DNA of 64,000 bases from Chamaelirium japonicum (GCA_947650365.1 CANTAL010000021.1:1426001-1490000); one strand, 5' to 3'; shown: positions 26,456-38,188, counted from the first letter of the stretch. Program-made: numbers and translations. Notes: generated from the sequence alone by a model not told the origin.

Positions 26456-27265
26456 TTGAGAGAGAAGAGAAAAGAAGTCCTGTTCTAGTCCATTCGCTAT
26501 GGGTATAGGTGTGAAGTAAGATAGAATATAAATTCTAAAATTCCACAGAAGAGAGAGAAGAAAAGAGAAGAGAATAGAGAGATAGATAAAGAGAGAAGAG
26601 AGAAGAAGCCCAACTCCAGTTAATTGGCCACGGGTATAGGTATGAAGTAGGAAGGAATCTAAATTCCAAAACTCCACAGAAGAGAAAGAAGAAGAGAAAA
26701 AAAATAGAGAGAGAAACAAAAACAGAAGAGAGAGAAGAAGAGAGAAGAGAACGTAAAGATAAATGAAGAGAGAAGAGAGAAGAAGTCCTACTCTAGTCCA
26801 TTAGTCACAGGTATAGGTGTGAAGTAAGAAGAAATCTAAATTCCAAAACTCTACTTCGTAATAGTATCTTCTCGATATTATTATGATTATCATAGTAATA
26901 TTATAATAATTTTTTTAATTAAATTAACTATTTATTTATTTATTAAATATTTTAAATAATTTAATAATTAAATTTTTAGTAAAATAATTAATTAAATATA
27001 ATTATTATAGTATAAATAGTTATTGAATTATCTAAATAAAATAAATTATTGCAAAGTGGAGTTTTTGAAATTTAGATTCCTTCTTACGTCACACCTATAC
27101 CCATGGCCAATGAACTGGAGCATGACTTCTTCTTTCTTTATTTATCTCTTTGTTCTCTTCTCTCTTCTTTTCTCTTTTCTGTGGAGTTTTGAAATTTAGA
27201 TTCCTACTTACTTCATACCTATACCTGTGGCGAATGGACTAGGCAGGACTTCTTATCTCTTCTCT
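26456..27265. repeat. LTR-derived repeat array, block 8
   Basis: Two or three tandem copies of the internal GA-rich segment lie at 26,456-26,850, without an intervening promoter or primer-site motif. An A/T-rich U3-like piece at about 26,870-27,055 follows, then two minus-type internal copies at 27,056-27,265. The ORF-like peptides here are by-products of the repeat. Confidence 0.75.
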
Positions 27266-27440
27266 CTTAATATTTAATTAATTAGTTATTTTATGTTGTT
27301 AATATTAAAAAAATAATTAAATAACTAGATAATTAAATAATTAAATTAATTAATTATTTTACTAAAAACTTAATTATTAAATTATCTAATTATTAAATTA
27401 TTTAATAATTAAATAAATAATTATAGTAACATTACTATGA
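27266..27440 (-). repeat. AT-rich U3-like tract
   Basis: A short A/T-rich tract ending at the boundary motif (ATTATAGTAACATTAC near 27,422, then GATGATACTATT). Nothing else is seen. Confidence 0.55.
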
Positions 27441-30070
27441 TAATCATAATAACGTTGAGATGATACTATTAAGAAGTGGAGTTTTGGAATTTAGATTCCT
27501 TCTTACTTCACACCTATATCCGTAACGAATGGAGTAAAACAAGACTTCTTCTCTCTTCTCTTTATCTCTTTGTTCTCCTTTCTTTTCTTCTCTCTCGTAT
27601 ATCTTCGTTTCTCTCTACATTTTCTTCTCTCTTATGTCTTTGTTTCTTTTTCCCATAGATTGTTTAGGCCTTAAGTTAGCTTGCCCTATAAATAATATAC
27701 GACCCCTTTAGGGTGGGGCACGTTTGATGGCTCTCTCTTTCTCCTATCTCAAAACACGTTATTAGCATGAACATATCGAGCCCAACCGATCAGTCACAAG
27801 AAAACGGAGAGAGAAACGAAGATAAAAGAGAGAGAAGAAAAGAAAAAAGAATAGAGAGATAAACGAAGAGAGAAGACAGAAGAAGATAGAAGAGAACGAA
27901 GAGATAAACGAAGAAAAAAGAAAGAAGAAGTCCCACTCCAGTCCATTGACCACGGGAATAGGTGTGAAGTATGAAGGAATCTAAATTCCAAAACACTACT
28001 TCTTAATATTTATACAACCCCTTTAGGGTGGGGCTCGTTTGACGGCTCTTTCTTTCTCCCATCTCATAACACATTATCAGCATGAACCTATTAAGCCCAG
28101 CCGACCAGTCACAAGCAAACAAAAAGAGAAACAAAGATAGAAGTGGAGTTTTAGAATTTAGATTCCTTCTTACTTCACACCTATACCCGTGGTTAATGGA
28201 CTGGAGAAGGACTTCATCTTTCTTCTCTCTTCGTTTATCTTTCCATTCTCTTCTCTCTTTTTCTCTCTCCTCTGTCTTCATTTCTCTCTCCGTTTCTTAT
28301 GACTGGTCGGTTGGGCTCGATATATTCGTACTGATAACATATTGTGAGTTGGGAGAAAGAGAGAGCCGTCTAACATGCCCCACCCTAAAGGGGTCGTATA
28401 TTATTTATATGGTAAGTATTGTGAGATAGGAGAATGAGAGAGCCATCAAACATGCCCCACCCTACACAGGTCATATAAATATTAAGAAGTAGAGATTTAG
28501 AATTTAGATTCCTTCTTACTTTACACCTATATCCGAGGCCAATGGACTAGAGCAGGACTTCTTCTCTCTTCGTTTATCTCTCCGTTCTATTCTCTCTTCT
28601 TCTCTCTCTTCTGTCTTTGTTTCTCTCTCTATTTTTTTAACAATTATATATTAGTTAAATAACATAGAGCAGGACTTCTTCTCTCTTCTCTCTTTATTTA
28701 TCTCTCTATTCTCTTCTCTCTTCTTATAACACGATATCAATACGAACATGTCGAGCCCAGCAGACCAATCATAAGGAAATAGATAAAGAAACGAAGAGAG
28801 AAGAAAGAGAAGAAGATAAAAGAGAATGAAGAGATAAATGAAGAGAGAAGAGATAAGAAGTCATACTCCAGTCCATTGGCCATGGGTATAGCTATGAAGT
28901 AAGAAGGAATCTAAATTCTAAAACTCCCCTTCGTAATATTTATACGATCGTTTTAGGGTGGGGCATATTTGACGGGGCTCTCTCTCTTCTATCTCATAAC
29001 ACGTTATCAGCATGAACATGTCGATCCCAGCCGACCAGTCATAAGAAAACAAAGAAAGAAACAAAGACAAAAGAGAATACGAGAGAAGAGAATAGAGAGA
29101 TAAATGAAGATAGAAAGGAAAAGAAGTCCTACTCCAGTCAAAAACTCTATAGAAGAGAGAAAAGAAAAGAGAATAGAACAGAGAGATAAATAAAGAGAGA
29201 AAAGAAAAGAAGTCCTACTCTAATCCATTGGCCACGGGTATAGGTGTGAAGTAAGAAGAAATCTAAATTCAAAAACTCCACTTCTATCTTTGTTTCTCTC
29301 TCCGTTTTCTTGGGACAGGTCGGTTGGGCTTGATATATTTGTGCTGATAACGTGTTGTGAGATAGGACAAAGAGAGACCCATCAAACATGCCCCACCATA
29401 AAGGGGTCGTATAAATATTGGGAAGTAGAGTTTTAGAATTTAGATTTCTACTTACTTCGCACCTATACTCGTGGCCAATGGACTGGAGTAGGGCTTCTTC
29501 TCTCTTCTCTCTTTATTTATCTCTCTGTTCTCTTTTCTATTCTTCTCTCTTCTGTCTTTGTTTCTCTCTCCGTTTTTTTGCGACTGGTCGGCTGGGCTCG
29601 ATATGTTCATGCTGATAACGTGTTATGAGAAGAGAGAAGAAGAGAGAATAGAGAAGAAGTCAAAAACTCCACTTCTTAATAATATAATCAAATCTCCACA
29701 TTCTCTTCTCTCTTTTCCCATGGATTAGGGCTTCCTATAGATTGCTTAGGCCCTAAGTAAGCTTACCCTATAAATATTATACGATCCTTTTAGGGTGGGC
29801 CATATTTGACGGCTCTCTCTTTCTCCCATCTCATAACACGTTATCAGTACGAACATGTCGAGTCCAACCGACCAGTCACAAGAAAACGGAGAGATAAACA
29901 AAGACAGAGGAGAGAGAAGAGAACGGAGATATAAACGAAGATAGAAGAGAGAAGAAGACCTACTCCAGTCCATTGGCCACAAGTATAGGAATGAAGTAAG
30001 AAGAAATCTAAATTCTAAAACTCCTTTTCTCAATAATATAATTAAATATCACTATTCTCTTCTAAAACTC
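27441..30070. repeat. LTR-derived repeat array, block 9
   Basis: Plus motifs lie near 27,750, 28,065, 28,735, 29,000 and 29,840. Minus motifs lie near 28,320, 29,330 and 29,600. Promoter modules lie near 27,650-27,700 and 29,715-29,775; the telo-box of the latter is mutated to TTAGGGCTT. The block ends at about 30,070, where sequence matching copy A begins abruptly. This is the candidate tandem-duplication junction. Confidence 0.8.
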
Positions 30071-30635
30071 TACTTCCTATTATTTAAAAAATTAACTAAT
30101 TATATAAATAAATAGTAAATAGTTATAGAATTATTTTTTAATTTTATTATTTAATTTTTTATTAATTTCAATTAATATTTTATAATTTAATAAAATAATT
30201 ATTTAATTATATAATAATTTATTTTATTATTATTTGTTTAATAATTAAATTATTCATTTATTTGAGTAAATAATATATTTAATATATTTCTTCACTAATT
30301 AAGTTTTTAAATATTTCAATAAGTGACTTATTATTTAATTAATTAAAAATAAAATAATAATTTAAGAAATAACTAATAAAATAAATTAATAAATTAATAA
30401 TATAATTAAATTAATATATCTTTATTTATTAATTTAAATAATTAAATTAGTACATAATTTAATAATTTAATAATATAATAATAATAAATAAATAAAATAA
30501 TTAAATAACTTAAAAAATTATTTATTTTACTAAAAACTTAATTATTAAATTATTTAAATTATTTAATAATTAAATAAATGATTAATTTAATTAAAAAAAT
30601 TATAGTAATATTACTATGATAATCATAATAACGTT
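30071..30635 (-). repeat. AT-rich U3-like tract (copy B)
   Basis: This is the counterpart of about 3,634-4,215, A/T-only with the same order of words. It ends at the same boundary motif before the minus-type internal segment. No gene is seen. Confidence 0.7.
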
Positions 30636-32168
30636 AAGATGATACTATTGAGAAGTGGAGTTTTGGAATTTAGTTTCTTTCTTACTTCACACTTATACAC
30701 GTGGCCAATGGGCTTGAGCAGGACTACTTCTCTCTTCTCTTTTTATTTTTCACTCTATTCTCTTCTCTCTTATTTTCTCTCTTTTGTGGAGTTTTGGAAT
30801 TTAGATTCCTTCTTACTTCACACCTATACCCATGGCAAATGGACTGGAGCAGGACTTCTTATCTTCTCTCTCTTCTGTCTTCGTTTTTCTCTTCGTTTTC
30901 TTATAACTGGTCGGTTTGGCTAGATATGTTCGTACTGATAACATATTGTGTGATGGGAAAAAGAGAGAGTTGTCATATATGCCACACCCTAAAGGGGTCA
31001 TTTATTATTTATAGGGTAAGTTTACTTAAAGCCTAAGCAATCTATAGGAAACCCGAATCCATGGGAGAAGAGAAAAGAAAATGGAGAGATTTAATTATAT
31101 TATTGAGAAGTAGAGTTTTAGAATTTAGATTCCTTCTTACTCTACACCTATACTCGTGTCGAATGGATTGGAGCATGACTTCTTCTCTCTTCTCTCTTTG
31201 TTTATCTCTCCGTTCTCTTCTCTCTCCTTCTCTCACTTCTGTCTTCGTTTCTCTCTTTGTTTTTTTGTGACTGGTCTGCTGGGCTTGACATGTTCGTGCT
31301 GATAATGTGTTGTGAGATAGGAGATTGCTTATTTATTTTATTTATTTTAATTAATATTTCTTTAAATATTATAAAGTATATTATTTCTTTAAATATTCAA
31401 ATAGTATCATCTCAATGTTATTATTTAAATATTTAATTATAAAACATTACATAATTATTAAATAATTTATATAAATTTATGAGCATAAGAAATATTTTAT
31501 TTCTCTTCTTCTCTCTTCATTTATCTCTCCATTCTCTTCTCTCTTCTTCCCTCTCTTCTGTCTTTGTTTCTTGCACCGTTTTCTTGTGAATGGTCGGCTA
31601 GGCTCGATATGTTCGTACTGATAATGTGTTATGAGAAGAGAGAAGAGAACAGAGAGATAAATGAAGAGAGAAAAGAGAAGTCTTACTCTAGTCCATTCGC
31701 GAAGGGTATAGGTGTGAAGTAAGAAAGAATCTAAAATCCAAAACTCCACTTCTCAATAATATAATTAAATCTCTCCGATCTCTTCTCTCTTTTCCTATGG
31801 ATTAGGATTTCCTATAGATTACTTAGGCCCTAGGTAAGCATACCCTATAAATAATATACGAACCCTTTAGGGTGGGGCATGTTTGATGGCTCATTTTTTC
31901 TCCCATCTCATAATACGTTATTAGCACGAACATGTCGAGCCTAACCGACCAGCTGTAAGAAAACGGAGATAGAAACTAAAAGAAGGAATCTAAATTCTAA
32001 AACTCCATTTCTCAATAGTATGATCTCAATATTATTATGATTATCATAGTAAATTCCAAAACTCTCTTTATTTTAATTAAATAATTAATTTAATTAAAAA
32101 AATTATGGTAATATTATCAGTACGAAAAGAGAAGAAGTCCTGCTCCAGTGCATTAGCCACGGGTATAG
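30636..32168. repeat. LTR-derived repeat array, block 10 (copy B)
   Basis: Minus motifs lie near 30,925, 31,285 and 31,605, and a plus motif near 31,915, matching 4,216-5,785 of copy A. A plus promoter module lies near 31,795-31,855. An A/T-rich piece lies at about 31,320-31,480. The block is interrupted at 32,173 by the solo LTR. Confidence 0.85.
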
Positions 32169-32173
32169 GTATG
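32169..32173. repeat. Target-site duplication (left), GTATG
   Basis: GTATG directly before the TG of the solo LTR. The same five bases follow its CA end at 34,735-34,739. The empty site in copy A reads GGTATGAAG near 5,791. Confidence 0.9.
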
Positions 32174-34734
32174 TGATGTGATCTAAACTAATCCTAAATT
32201 AAGGGTTTAATTTGATCTAAATTATGACTCACAAGTGCACGAATCGCTTTGTAGGAGCGGTACGTACTACGAGGTCGATCCCATAGGGATTGCTAATAAG
32301 GAAACTGTCTAATCTAGGGTTATTAACTATTTACCTAAGCTACTTTAAAAGATAATTTTAATTGGAGCTGATTTGTTTTGAGATTGAAAGCAAACTAATT
32401 AAGGAAAGTAAAACAAGCTAGTTACGATAAGTCGAGTTTCAAGTGGAGAAGGTACTATGGCATTCGAATCCACCTCGGTTATCCGTATTACTAGGTTTAT
32501 TCAAAATGATCTATGCGTACGAGTAGCATGCGGGAATACAATTCCCGTGCTTGACTCGAGGATGTGATCTTTAGGGTTTTAAATATATTTATCTAACATT
32601 GGATTCAACTCAAGCAATGGGTCATAAAACGAAGCATCAAGCATCTAGGTTAAGCACAACGGATCAAAGCACATAAGTAGAGCATCCGATGTCTGAGTTA
32701 AGCATGCAAGATCTGGGTTTTAATTATTTTAGTTAAAATAGGCCTAATTGCATGATGGTTAATTTTAGCGGTAACTACAAAACATACATGGCATGGATTA
32801 TGAGAGCAAATTGAATCATCAATTAATTAAGAATTGAATCGTATAAAACATTAAGGAGCATTGGCATAGATCACATAAAATAAACCTAAATAATATTTAT
32901 AACCGGGGTTTCATCTCAGCCTTAGCAATATGTTTAGTTCATCATGGTTTGCAGTACATCAAAAGTAAGAGAAGGGAAGAACAAGATACAGATCATGCTC
33001 GAAATACACTTTTGATCTTCGTTGTCCTCCTCTCCGATCGATGCTCCTTTACTTCCACTCGGCTACGGTACGGCTTTGATGGTACGGATGACGGCTCGGG
33101 CGATGGATAAATAATGGTCGAAGCTTGTGGTCGATAGACGATGATGGAAGCCAGTGATAGGAACTAGGGTTTATTCGTAGGTGGTAGGTGGTGGCCGGTG
33201 GTGAGAACTAGGGTTTTTCTCCTAGTTAGTAGATGGTACTTCGGTCAGTGATGAGAGCCCCCTTTTGGTTTTCCCAAGCCCCCCTATATAGGAGAGTAAA
33301 TGAGAGAGAGAGGTCGGGTAAAAATAGAAAGAAAGAAAAGAGAAAGAGAGACATTAGAGAGAGTCCGAGAGAGAGAGAGAAAGGAAAGGAAAGAGAGAGA
33401 ATCAAGGGGCAAGAGACGGCTGTGATTGGATTTCAAGAGAGAGAGAAAGTAGGGTACGGGAGCGAGAGCTGGAAGTTCGATGGGGGAGACGTGCATGGCT
33501 CGGGTTGCATGGGTTTTAGAGAGAGAGAAAATCAAATGAGAGAGAGAGTGGATCCCGGGCGGTTAAGGAAAAGAGAGAAAAGTTCGGTGTCTGTTATCGA
33601 AGGAGATAGAGAGAGATGACCGGAAAGGGGGGGGGCTCGGGCTACTGGGTTTCAATTTTGAAGGGAGAGATGCATGGATGGCTGTGATTAAGTGTATGCA
33701 TGGGTTTGGATGGGATGAAACGATAAAGGGCTACATGCTGGGATCATAGATCGGACGGCTATTGAATAAATAGGAAGGCTGTGATCACTGCATGCATGGG
33801 TTTTAGTTAAAATAGATGGCTGTGATTAAGTGTATGCATGGGTTAATTGGATGGCTACGATCGGGTAGAGAATGGGATAGCTGGGTTTGCATGGGATAGG
33901 TGGGATTAGATGAGAGAATCCGGGGCTTGCCATCGGGTCGAGGCCGGGGCTGATGCATGGGATGGAGAGGTGGAACGGGCTGTTAGGATTTAGACTCCGG
34001 ATGGCCCATGCATGCATTGTATGAGAGCACATGGAAGCTAGGGACGGCTGTGATTAAATCGGACGGGTAAGGGTGGATGCATGCATGGTGGATGTGGCGA
34101 GGGGTTTGAAGGCACGGTCGGTCGGTTAGGGAATGGACAGCTATGGTCTTGTGAGGCATAGGAAGGGAAGGATCGGTTAAAGGGATGAGAGAAGGATCGA
34201 AAGAAAATAACACGATAGGCTTAGGTAACCATCTGAGCCATTCGAACTTGTCAAGTCCTTGACATTTGCATAGTCCTTCAGTGATCCGAAGCTAGGAATA
34301 TGTTGAGCTGGTAACGTCAGATCGCCCGACTCAACCAACTATTCTTTTCTGCATCCCTCGTTATAAGGGCCTCCAAACGGGTTGTAAAGCCTCCATCAAA
34401 TCGCTGTGAGAATATCCATGGCTTGGTCATGAAGTCCTTGAGCTGACTGCATCGAAAACCGGATCAATTTCCTGAAAAACAAACATGAAATGACACTTAT
34501 CAGATTTAAATTTGATTATTGATAAAAGGATAATTTGGACTATTGGGATCCGTATTTTTCATGCATGCAGTGTATGAAAGTGAACCAATATGCTGTTGGG
34601 TTTGTATGAAAGTCTACTATATCGTGGTGCAAAGAAACTCATGCAGTTTATATGTATTATGAAAGTTTTACGTAGCAAAGTGACGCTATGTGCATGAAAA
34701 AAAAAGATAATTCGCACCAAATGGACGCTTAACA
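32174..34734 (-). mobile_element. Solo LTR, probably Ty3/gypsy (Tat-like)
   Basis: This is a 2,561-bp insertion that starts TGATGTG and ends TTAACA, so it has TG...CA ends, and it is flanked by GTATG on both sides. It has no second LTR, primer site or coding region, which fits a solo LTR left by LTR-LTR recombination. On the minus strand, close to the end, it has an ATCCCTATGGGATCGACC-like stretch (near 32,274) and a GTGCACTTGTG word (near 32,232). From memory these resemble the ends of plant Tat/Ogre-type LTRs, hence the minus orientation. A TATATA core lies at 33,285-33,290. GA-rich microsatellite runs fill about 33,300-33,615, and a run of nine G lies near 33,627. The frames within it show no recognisable domain. 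Confidence 0.75.
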
Positions 34735-34739
34735 GTATG
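34735..34739. repeat. Target-site duplication (right), GTATG
   Basis: Matches 32,169-32,173. The array resumes immediately after it with the sequence expected from copy A. Confidence 0.9.
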
Positions 34740-35099
34740 AAGTAAGAAAGAATCTAAATTTCAAAACTCCACTTCATAATATTTATATAACACCTTTAGG
34801 GTGGGGCACATTTGATAGATCTCCCTTTCTTCTACCTCATAATATGTTATCAGCACGAACATATCGAGCCCAGCCTACCAGTCACAAGAAAACGGAGAGA
34901 GAAACGAAGACAGAAGAGAGAGAAAAAGAGAGAAGAGAAAACAGAGAGAGAAACAAATATAGAAGAGAGAGAGAGAAAAATAGAGAAGAGAACGAAAAGA
35001 AAAACGAAGAAAGAAGAAGCCCTGCTCCAGGCCATTGGCCATGGGTATAGGTGTGAAGTAAGAAGGGATATAAATTCCAAAACTTAACTTCTCAATATT
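34740..35099 (+). repeat. LTR-derived repeat array, block 11 (copy B)
   Basis: A single plus-oriented short monomer with a primer-site-like motif near 34,845 and an unusually long GA-rich segment. It matches 5,796-6,140 of copy A. It is cut at 35,099 by the next insertion, exactly at the AATATTTAT short-monomer junction. Confidence 0.85.
35095..35099. repeat. Target-site duplication (left), ATATT
   Basis: ATATT precedes the TG of the element. The same five bases follow its CA end at 41,965-41,969. Copy A keeps the empty site near 6,145. Confidence 0.9.
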
Positions 35100-35517
35100 T
35101 GTGGGGGAAAAATCTTCGTGCCGATCCGAAGACTTCACCTCACCAGTCAATTGAAGTTGAAGTTGAAGATCGTTGGTCGACCTGTTGATTGGAAGATAGG
35201 TTTGAAGGTTGACGTCTCGATGGCTTAGAGTTAGTGCTTTAAGCATACAAGCAGAGAGAAGGTTGACACAAGTGTGATCTCGGAGTTCAGCCGAACCCTA
35301 CGTCTCCGTGCTATAGGGAGCAACCCGAATTCACTAACACTTCGTTCGAAGTGACCTCGATAGGCCGAGTGTCACTGAAGTCTCTCCGATCTCTTCAGAG
35401 ACAAGAATAAGATCGAGGAGAGGTGGAGGATATGAGAAGATAGAAATTCCAGAGCTCTGGTTTCTGGATTTTGACCTGGATCTGAGATTGGATCCCTTCT
35501 CCTTCTGAAGGCTCTGA

Positions 35518-35525
35518 TATTTATA
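35518..35525 (-). promoter_or_regulatory. TATA box of the left LTR
   Basis: TATAAATA on the minus strand, about 100 bp downstream of the 43-bp repeats in the element's own direction. The same box is at 41,577-41,584 in the other LTR. Confidence 0.6.
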
Positions 35526-35624
35526 GAATTCTCAAGGAGTGAGTCCGGGGGAAAATGACCGTTTCTGCTGTCGTATCTGGGAGATTCCTCAGACTGGGAT
35601 GGTGGGTCCTCCGAAAGTCTTCAT

Positions 35625-35920
35625 GGGCCCACCAGGCAGGGCTGGTGTGTCCCGCTGTGGTCTTCGGGGGTCCACCAGGCAGGGCCGGTGGGTCCCACTG
35701 TGGTCTTCGGGGGCCCACCAGGCAGGGCCGGTGGGTCCCGTTGTGGTATTCGGGGGCCCACCAGGCAGGGCTGGTGGGTCCCGCTGTGGTCTTCGAGGGC
35801 CCACCAGGCAGGGCCGGTGGGTCCCGTTGTGGTATTCGGGGGCCCACCAGGCAGGGCCGGTGGGTCCCGCTGTGGTCTTCGAGGGCCCACCAGGCAGGGC
35901 CGGTGAGTCCCGCTGTTTGC
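35625..35920. repeat. 43-bp tandem repeat in U3, seven units
   Basis: The unit begins GGGCCCACCAGGCAGGG and ends near TGGTCTTCGG. There are seven copies, the last truncated, with two subtypes that differ at GGTCTT versus GGTATT. The other LTR has six copies. Confidence 0.9.
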
Positions 35921-35952
35921 AGACTTCTTGCCAAAACATGCACCCACAGTTA

Positions 35953-35960
35953 CCCCCTCC
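35953..35960 (-). other. Polypurine tract of the non-autonomous element
   Basis: GGAGGGGG on the minus strand, four bases inside the left LTR. This is the expected place for plus-strand DNA priming in a minus-oriented element. Confidence 0.65.
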
Positions 35961-36059
35961 AAGTTAGCTAGAGGCCACCTTAGCTGGCTTGGATTCTTGG
36001 TACAAAATTAACAACCCCATGTCACGAAAAAATTCGAAGAAGCTTGTCGAGTGTTACGC

Positions 36060-37195
36060 CAAAGGACTGATCGGTCAATCTTGACCGATCGGTCGAACTT
36101 GACCGATCGGTCAAAGTTGACCGATCGGTCAAAGTTGACCGATCGGTTAAGTTCAACCGGTCGGTTAAGTTCAACCGGTCGAGGTCGAAGTGATCGGTCA
36201 AAAAACAGAGTTTTTTGACCGATCTAGTAAAAATTCGATCGATCGGTCAAAGTGATCGGTCGAAGTGATCGGTCGAAGTGATCGGTCAAAGTGATCGGTC
36301 ACGGTGATCGGTCAAATTCAACCGGTCGAGGTCGAAGTTATCGGTCAAAAAACAGAGTTTTTTAACCGATCCAGTAGAAATTCGACCGATCGATCAAGGT
36401 GATCGGTCGAAGTGATCGATCAAAGTGATCGGTCAAGGTGATCGGTCACGGTGATCGGTTAAATTCAACCGGTCGAGGTCGAAGTGATCGGTAAAAAAAC
36501 AGAGATTTTTGACCGATCCAGTAGAAATTCGACTGATCGGTCAAGGTGATCGGTCGAAGTGATCGGTCAAAGTGATCGGTCAAGGTGATCGGTCAAAGTG
36601 ATCGGTCACGGTGATCGGTCAAATTCAACCGATCGAGGTTGAAGTGATCGGTCAAAAAACATAGTTTTTTGACCGATCCAGTAGAAATTCGACCGATCGG
36701 TCAAGGTGATCGGTCGAAGTGATCGATCAAAGTGATCGGTCACGGTGATCGGTCAAATTCAACCGGTCGAGGTCGAAGTGATCGGTCAAAAAACAGAGTT
36801 TTTTGACCGATCCAATAGAAATTCGATCGATCGGTCAAGGTGATCGGTCAAAGTGATCGGTCAAAGTGATCGGTCAAGGTGATCGGTCAAAGTGATCGGT
36901 CACGGTGATCGGTCAAATTCAATCGGTCGAGGTTGAAGTGATCGGTCAAAAAACATAGTTTTTTGACTGATCTAGTAGAAATTCGACCGATCGGTCAAGG
37001 TGATCAGTCGAAGTGATCGGTCAAAGTGATCGGTCAAGGTGATCGGTCAAAGTGATCGGTCACGGTGATCGGTCAAATTCAACCGGTCGAGGTTGAAGTG
37101 ATCGGTCAAAAAACATAGTTTTTTGACCGATCCAGTAGAAATTCGACCGATCGGTCAAGGTGATCGGTCAAAGTGATCGGTCAAATTTGACTTAT
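36060..37195. repeat. Higher-order GATCGGTC repeat with stem-loops
   Basis: The basic word is about 12 bp (GTGATCGGTCAA and variants). It is organised into higher-order units of roughly 135-160 bp, seven in all. Each unit carries a stem-loop with arms GATCGGTCAAAAAA and its exact complement around a 5-base loop CAGAG or CATAG. Perfect examples are at 36,192-36,224, 36,646-36,678, 36,780-36,812 and 37,100-37,132. Copies near 36,341, 36,487 and 36,941 have mismatches. The perfect 12-bp palindrome GACCGATCGGTC is also frequent. No reading frame is conserved. Confidence 0.9.
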
Positions 37196-37429
37196 CAACG
37201 GAAGACCCTCTGCCAGGGTCACGGACTCAATCGCCTGCCTCTAATACTGATGGATTAGATTGAAGAGGGGAGGATGGCCTTGACCCATTTTTGTTGCATT
37301 TTGAGGATGCTGTAGGGGGGTTGTCGGATTTGGATGTCAATCAGGTTGAGGGAGGGAGGAGGATTGATTGCAGCTATAGATGACCCATTGAGAGAAGAAG
37401 GTTGATTGATCAGGTGCAAATCGACGATC

Positions 37430-37775
37430 GGGTGGAGGTAGCCGATCGGGTGCAGATCACCGTTCGGGAAAATTTCACCGATCGGGTGAATTTCACCGAT
37501 TAGGTGGAGGTAGCCGATCGGGTGCAGATCACCGTTCGGGAGAATTTCGCCGATCGGGTGAATTTCACCGATCAGGTGAAAATCACCGATCATGAAAAGG
37601 TCACCGATCGGACAAAAACAGCCGGTCAGGAATTGGTTGATCGGTTGAATATCCACGTTTTGGCCCCAGATCAGTAGGTTTTTGGCCGATCAGATGAAGG
37701 ACGAAGGGGAAGAAGGGGATCGAGGTTTGCCGATCGGTCGAATTTGACCGATCGGGCAAATTCGACCGATCGGAG
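37430..37775. repeat. GATCGGGTG-type degenerate repeat
   Basis: A unit of about 72 bp occurs about twice (GCCGATCGGGTGCAGATCACC near 37,440 and again near 37,512). More scattered CCGATCGG words follow to about 37,775. It is related in core sequence to the 36-37 kb repeat but has a different period. The overlapping frames on the minus strand show a repeated IGEIHPIG-like peptide, a by-product of the period. Confidence 0.7.
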
Positions 37776-38188
37776 GCACTGATCGGGTGATTTTGAGCTA
37801 AATCTGTATGAAAACCCCCTTGGCGACCGATCATTGAAACCTTGACCGGTTGGTTTTGCCCGATCGGTCGCCGGCAGCCGATCTACGGTGGAGTTGGTGT
37901 TGTCGGTGAAGGTGGGGACGCTGCAGCTGTATTTGATCGGGTGGGTTCTGCTGATTGAAGCCAAGGATGTAGAGAGAGCTGCTACTGGATCCGCTGTCTC
38001 CCCACGTTGTCGTCGTCGTTCCGGAGGTGGAGGAGATGAAGCACTGCCGCTCCAGAGCTTGGAAGAACAGGGGAGGCCGATCCCTTCCTTTGGGATCTCA
38101 TATTGTGGGTCAAGAGTCACCCCCTAAGTTTGGTCAAATAGATCTCGGCCGTTGATGGATGCTTGGTGTTTGCTCCTGTTTGAGAGAC
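37776..38188. other. Interior of the non-autonomous element, no repeat or gene recognised
   Basis: GC-richer sequence between two tandem arrays. Short frames occur on both strands, but none shows a retroelement or host domain. Confidence 0.5.

Larger units (their letters stand above)
35100..35948 (-). repeat. 3' LTR of the non-autonomous element
   Basis: On the plus strand it runs from TGTGGGGG to CACCCACA. It is 849 bp, longer than the other LTR by exactly one 43-bp repeat unit. The U3 part (right side on plus) carries seven units of the 43-bp repeat. A minus-strand TATAAATA lies at 35,518-35,525. The GC-rich frames on both strands across the repeats (35,520-35,970) are by-products of a period that is not a multiple of three. 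Confidence 0.9.

Noticed and set aside
33233-33619. Arg/Glu-rich 128-residue frame in the solo LTR
   Set aside because: It is made of a GAGAGA microsatellite with no domain, inside an LTR.
35625-35920. G-quadruplex array in the LTR
   Set aside because: The GGG runs are separated by loops of about 5 to 19 bases, outside the usual short-loop pattern.
35520-35970. Long GC-rich frames of 110-150 residues on both strands in the LTR repeats (also 41,580-42,050)
   Set aside because: The 43-bp period puts the same peptide in all three frames on both strands, a typical tandem-repeat by-product.
36060-37195. CRISPR-like array
   Set aside because: The units are contiguous and variable without unique spacers, no cas genes are present, and the context is a plant retroelement.
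37255-38120. Frames on the minus strand in the non-autonomous element as possible gag remnants
   Set aside because: They show period-derived peptide repeats and no zinc knuckle, protease or Pol motif. I found no support for a coding origin.
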